A DNA stretch of 8,946 bases from Ruminococcaceae bacterium UBA5391 (GTDB lineage: Bacteria > Bacillota > Clostridia > Oscillospirales > Acutalibacteraceae): positions 1 to 8,946 of the forward strand of contig DHOL01000082.1 of NCBI GenBank assembly GCA_002410755.1, written 5' to 3'. A model generated the notes under the pieces. It worked only from the letters and a program-made list of their open reading frames with translations. It had not been told where the DNA came from and did not search any database. Below, piece by piece: positions 5,139 to 8,946 of this stretch. The stretch's first letter is position 1, and each line of letters starts with the position of its first letter. The translations under genes and the position numbers were made by a program.

Positions 5139-8100
5139 CGTGCCGGATGAAGAAGTCAGATTACCTGTTGGAAACGTTTGGGTGGAAGCTCCTGCGGATG
5201 ATACGTTGGAACCGGGCGAAGACTTCTTCGCAAATTCGGCTAATGCATAATAACTGAAATGGGTGGTATCAAATACAAGATAGCCGTTCTCCTGCGTTGC
5301 ATTCATATCGCTCACCTTACCTTTGGCATCATCATACCAGTATACATGCAGATTTCCGTTCATTCCATCCGGAATTGGCATTCTCACTGTGATCGTTCCA
5401 GAAAATCCTGAAATTGCTTTATGATTCTGGTCAAAAAGTCTTAGGTCATAAAGGATCAGATTTTTTAGCGTATTGGAAGTTTCATAATTTCCAATCAGTT
5501 TTTTGGCCATGTTATAGACTGTGCTGCTTGGCTGTAGGGTTGAAACTCCTATATATGCCGCTTGCACACCGGAAGGCAACGTACAGTTGGAAAGATCATG
5601 ACCGATGGTCCTGCCTGAATAGGAATCGTCCATGCCGGCATTTCCGCCGGATGCGGACGCCGTAAAATACACCTTCACATCCGCCGCCGCGTTCAAGCTT
5701 CCAATGATCAGCGCGTCTCCCGCAACCGTCGTTTTATTCGAGTTTTTTACGTATTCGCCGTTTAGCGTCCAATGATCTACGGCCATTCCGCTGTCAGGTT
5801 TTGCGATAAACACGACCTTTGAACCGATTCCGATATCAGCTCCGCTGTCAAAAGAGGCGTTGTCACTCGAGGCGGATACGATGGTTCCGCCACTTTCAGA
5901 TGAAAAATCAACTCTGGCACGTTTCAAATAGCTGAACACTGCGGTAACACTTGTATCGCCGGAAATCTGATTTAAAGTCAGGACTTTATCCGTATCATTC
6001 GGAATTGCATTCCCATCCCTGGTCCAAAGCCTGAGTGTCTGGTTTGCCGAAGGATGCGCCGTGAAAATCAGGGAATCTCCCTTATAAACTATAACATTCA
6101 TTCCGGAAGCCGCTACGGTAACATCAGTGGGCACATTGCCGGAATAACCCGCTCCATGGTATCGGACCGAATAGGTCAGGTTTCCGCCGGAACTGTTGGA
6201 TACGGAAACCTTAAAGCTGTCCGGATTCCGTTTGAAGACCGCCAAAACCGAGAGGTTCTTTCCCAGCGCGGCAACGTTCAGCGTTTCACCGGTACCCTTC
6301 GATTGACCGTTTACTTCCCAATGATCAAAAATACAGCCCCAGGCCGGGAGCACCGTAAAGGACAGCGGCGCTCCTCCAGGCACGCTCTGCACCTGTGAAA
6401 AATCGGTCGGCACATTGTTTACCGTTGCCGTCACAGCATTTTTATCGGTGCCATCGGGCTGAGAAACGGCAAGCGAAACCTGATAGCCGTTTTGAACCGT
6501 ATCAGCGGACACCATTGTATTTTCCGTCATCGTAAACACATAACTTGCTCCGTCATTTTTAACTGTTTGGCCGTTGACCTTCCATACGGAATTTCCCTTC
6601 AATGCGTAACCGTCCTGCACAGTCACCGTTATCTGCGTTCCGCCGGGAACCGCAGCCGTATCGGTCACGGCCTTTTCCACTATTTTCCCTGTGCCATCGT
6701 CCACGCGGTACACCGCCTTAAGATGGTTTTGCAGAGTCAGCGTATAATTGTCGCGTTCAAAAACCGCACTGAGCGTCATATTATTGTTTTCCGTAGTAAT
6801 CGTCGTCGTTGAGGTTCCCGATTTTTCGTCATAGTCGCCCTTGAAATTGCTGTCTGTGCTTCCACTCAGTGTCCACTCCACAAAGTGATACCCTTTTGCC
6901 GGTTTCGCAAGGAAGGTATATTTATATCCCGGCAACACATATGTGCCGCTCTGAATTGTGTCGCCGACGGGCGTCACCGCACCGTCGTCTGCACCCGGAT
7001 TTGCCGATTGGAAAATCAGCTTATTTGAGGGCGTATATTCGACACGAATCGTCGCGTCCTCCGCATCGGTCTGATAGACGTAGGTGGTCGATGAAGTCAC
7101 CGTTGTTGTTGACTGACCGCCGGTTTGCACCGTCCAGCTTTGCACCTGATAACCGGCCTGCGGTTTTGCCTGTAAGACGATGTCGGTCCCCTGCGAAAAC
7201 AGATTTGTTTTACTCCAAGTGCCGTTGACGGCAGTAGTCGCCATTTTCAGTACGGTGCCATCGTCGTTTGTGACCACAGGGTCCGTAATTGCAATTGTAC
7301 CGACGATCCCGTCGGTATTGTACGGCTTTGAAATAAGGGTCACACCGTATTTGGGGCCTGTGAGAATATACGAACCCGTTGCAAAATGGAAGGTATAGTT
7401 TTTGTAATCCGCAGCCACGCTGTCGGCGGGACCGGGGCGGAGGGTGTAAGCGCCCGCTTCCGTATCCGCGCCCATGGTAAGCGGTTGGCCCGCGGTATTA
7501 TACGCGTGGACGGCCAGGCCGAGATTTTCCAGCGTGTCATCATAAGCCAGAGCGCCGGACGTCACTTTCAGATCCTTGCAGGTCGGCTGGCTGATGTTGC
7601 TGCTTCCAGCCACGCCGGTGATCGCGTTTTTTAAGCCGATGGTGATTTCACGCGGGTCAATTTTGATTGCCTTCGATGCCATTTTAATGCCTCTGATATA
7701 ACCGTTCAGTGTATAGCTTCCGGTGGCCCGTGCCGTAACCGAGCCGTCGGCATTGGCGGAACCCGGCACCTCCACCTCATCGTATTCCATCCATGTTTTC
7801 GTCCGGTGCCACGGTCTATTGTGTTTGTAATCCCATCCGTAGTAATACACAACCGACTTAGTAACCAGTCGTTTTGAAACCAGCTTAAAACTCACGTCTA
7901 ATGAACACCGATCGCATCGGATCTGTCCGTTTTCCATGCTGACATACATCAGTGTCGGATGAATACCGTCGCCGTATGTATAGCTGCCGTCGGAATCCAG
8001 AAAATAACCGCTTGCGTTCCCGGACGAGTAATAGACCGTATTGGAAACCGGAAGCGAATCGTAAACGCGGCTTCCCTGGTAATAAGCGGTAATTTCAAAA

Positions 8101-8946
8101 ATGCCTTCTGGCAGATTCAGCGCGGAATCGCCTGTCCCGAGGTTCAGCGTTGCCGTGGCCGCATAATTGGAATCCTGTGCACCAAGCGATACGGTTTTGC
8201 TGGTCGAATAATTGCTTCCCTTGATATGGAACGTGACATTGCCGGAGGGTGCGAACGTATGCCCGCTCTGAGCCGATTTCAGGGTGAGGCTGACGGTTTT
8301 TCCGGCATAATCCGCCGAAAAACCGTCAGCGGTCACGACCGCCGTTCGTTTGGAATAGTTGAGCATAAAAGGCGCGGAATAAGCGGAAATCGCCAGTTCT
8401 CCCTTTGCGCTTTGATAATTCACATTGACGCGGCATCGATATTCGCCCTCATTTGCAAGGCCGGAATTGGCAAAGATGTAATATACTTCCGTCGCGCCGC
8501 TGATATCCGTCCAGCCCTTTTGACTGTCCAGTTTCTGCCACTGGTAGAGCGGCTCGTATGTATAGCCGCTTCCATTGATTACGACGGATACGGTGCTGCT
8601 CGTATCGGGATAGACCCGCAGAGAATATTGGGAAACCGTTCCGTTCACTTTCCCGGAGGTGTCGTAGGTATTGGTTTTGGTTTCATACACACCGTTGAGA
8701 TAAACGGCAGGATAGCCCTCCGATGCCTTGGTCCTCGTATCGAGCACGGCGCTCTGGATACTGTTCGGCGGCGCGGCGCCGCGCACGACCTGTATCTGAT
8801 ATTTATATTCGGTATAGTCTTCCAAACCGTCCACAACATACTGGTAATGGCGTATTGTTTTTCCGGCCTCATCCGTATCTACATATTTGATATCGGAGGC
8901 TGGCACGAAGGCGAGCTTATAGCTTCCGCTGCCGTCCGGATATTGA
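5025..8946 (-). CDS. Giant sortase-anchored surface protein with Ig-like and InlB-type repeats, N-terminus missing
   Basis: The frame is open to the window edge, so the GTG at 8906 is not a real start; 13 more codons are visible upstream. Residues are numbered from that GTG. A fibronectin-type-III-like end (1-58, with DYTEYKYQIQVV) precedes an Ig-like domain (about 68-182, with YQWQKL and ANEGEYRCRV). A second Ig-like region (about 186-292) and an MBG-like or unassigned region (about 300-520, with a CDRC pair at 331-334) follow. About six divergent InlB-type repeats fill 523-1083. A conserved pre-anchor domain (about 1105-1225) ends in HFSYYALAEF. The Ser-rich linker then leads to NPKTG (1257-1261), a hydrophobic helix (about 1265-1284) and KDKRFKNKK. 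The protein is expected to be exported and linked to the cell wall, with a likely role in adhesion or a surface scaffold. No catalytic domain is visible. Its ligand is unknown. Confidence 0.93.
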   Translation of the reverse strand, partial: QYPDGSGSYKLAFVPASDIKYVDTDEAGKTIRHYQYVVDGLEDYTEYKYQIQVVRGAAPPNSIQSAVLDTRTKASEGYPAVYLNGVYETKTNTYDTSGKVNGTVSQYSLRVYPDTSSTVSVVINGSGYTYEPLYQWQKLDSQKGWTDISGATEVYYIFANSGLANEGEYRCRVNVNYQSAKGELAISAYSAPFMLNYSKRTAVVTADGFSADYAGKTVSLTLKSAQSGHTFAPSGNVTFHIKGSNYSTSKTVSLGAQDSNYAATATLNLGTGDSALNLPEGIFEITAYYQGSRVYDSLPVSNTVYYSSGNASGYFLDSDGSYTYGDGIHPTLMYVSMENGQIRCDRCSLDVSFKLVSKRLVTKSVVYYYGWDYKHNRPWHRTKTWMEYDEVEVPGSANADGSVTARATGSYTLNGYIRGIKMASKAIKIDPREITIGLKNAITGVAGSSNISQPTCKDLKVTSGALAYDDTLENLGLAVHAYNTAGQPLTMGADTEAGAYTLRPGPADSVAADYKNYTFHFATGSYILTGPKYGVTLISKPYNTDGIVGTIAITDPVVTNDDGTVLKMATTAVNGTWSKTNLFSQGTDIVLQAKPQAGYQVQSWTVQTGGQSTTTVTSSTTYVYQTDAEDATIRVEYTPSNKLIFQSANPGADDGAVTPVGDTIQSGTYVLPGYKYTFLAKPAKGYHFVEWTLSGSTDSNFKGDYDEKSGTSTTTITTENNNMTLSAVFERDNYTLTLQNHLKAVYRVDDGTGKIVEKAVTDTAAVPGGTQITVTVQDGYALKGNSVWKVNGQTVKNDGASYVFTMTENTMVSADTVQNGYQVSLAVSQPDGTDKNAVTATVNNVPTDFSQVQSVPGGAPLSFTVLPAWGCIFDHWEVNGQSKGTGETLNVAALGKNLSVLAVFKRNPDSFKVSVSNSSGGNLTYSVRYHGAGYSGNVPTDVTVAASGMNVIVYKGDSLIFTAHPSANQTLRLWTRDGNAIPNDTDKVLTLNQISGDTSVTAVFSYLKRARVDFSSESGGTIVSASSDNASFDSGADIGIGSKVVFIAKPDSGMAVDHWTLNGEYVKNSNKTTVAGDALIIGSLNAAADVKVYFTASASGGNAGMDDSYSGRTIGHDLSNCTLPSGVQAAYIGVSTLQPSSTVYNMAKKLIGNYETSNTLKNLILYDLRLFDQNHKAISGFSGTITVRMPIPDGMNGNLHVYWYDDAKGKVSDMNATQENGYLVFDTTHFSYYALAEFAKKSSPGSNVSSAGASTQTFPTGNLTSSSGTNPKTGDGSFPLVPIAVLAISECAWIVLIKDKRFKNKK
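5658..7340 (-). repeat. Array of about six divergent InlB-type (B-repeat) domains in the surface protein
   Basis: The encoded protein (residues 523-1083) repeats a pattern of about 80-100 residues. It contains a glycine-rich strand start, a hydrophobic strand ending in a turn such as AKPQAGY, AKPAKGY, VQDGY, LPAWG, AHPSAN or AKPDSG, then a Trp in SW, EW, VW, HW, LW or HW, and a closing strand such as RVEY, SAVF, LAVF, TAVF or KVYF. Units lie at about 523-627, 628-719, 720-804, 805-896, 897-996 and 997-1083. They are too diverged to be seen as DNA repeats. The fold is inferred from the divergent InlB B-repeat family. Confidence 0.75.

Noticed and set aside
4841..5250. Two small plus-strand frames around the surface-protein end
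   Set aside because: They are antisense to the IS630 remnant and the sorting signal, with no domain content or convincing ribosome site.
6054..7634. Several plus-strand frames of 70-120 codons within the surface gene
   Set aside because: All are antisense to the long repeat-protein frame and are expected by chance in GC-richer coding DNA.
8904..8906. GTG at 8906 as the true start of the surface protein
   Set aside because: The frame continues open to the window edge with a domain-like sequence (YKLAFVPASD), and there is no signal peptide after the GTG.

Overview
The window looks like a chromosomal segment from a Gram-positive, Clostridia-type bacterium. This rests on a sortase signal of the NPKTG type, InlB-like repeat surface domains, purine-rich ribosome binding sites and mixed GC content. 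The species cannot be named from the sequence. All convincing genes lie on the minus strand, so transcription runs from high to low coordinates.

Region 1 (8946 to 5025) is the 3' part of a very large cell-surface protein. Its N-terminus lies outside the window. The visible part of about 1,306 residues holds a fibronectin-like end, Ig-like domains, about six divergent InlB-type repeats, a conserved C-terminal domain, and an NPKTG sorting motif with a membrane helix and basic tail.

Region 2 (5024 to about 3730) is a graveyard of broken genes. In transcription order it holds an IS630-type transposase remnant that starts in frame right after the surface-protein stop codon, a strong hairpin, two tandem diverged ends of an IS3-like element, the first 31 codons of an IS3-type orfA, and the C-terminal half of a GmhA-like SIS sugar-phosphate isomerase. 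AT-rich DNA with no gene follows.

Region 3 (about 3720 to 3298) is the probable promoter and a long leader for a glycan operon. It has a TTGACA-type promoter candidate, an inverted repeat, and two adjacent palindromes close to the first gene.

Region 4 (3297 to 1) is a polysaccharide gene cluster. It encodes a membrane phosphoglycosyl transferase that starts glycan assembly on a lipid carrier, then CapE, CapF and a WecB/CapG-type epimerase. In established pathways the last three convert UDP-GlcNAc to UDP-N-acetyl-L-fucosamine (UDP-L-FucNAc). The capE/capF overlap and the short capF/wecB gap indicate co-transcription. The inferred product is a capsule or other surface polysaccharide containing L-FucNAc. 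The last gene is cut by the window edge.

I found no RNA gene, CRISPR array or clearly new system. The most unusual parts are the junctions between dead mobile elements and host genes in 4340-5030, and the palindromic leader of the glycan operon.
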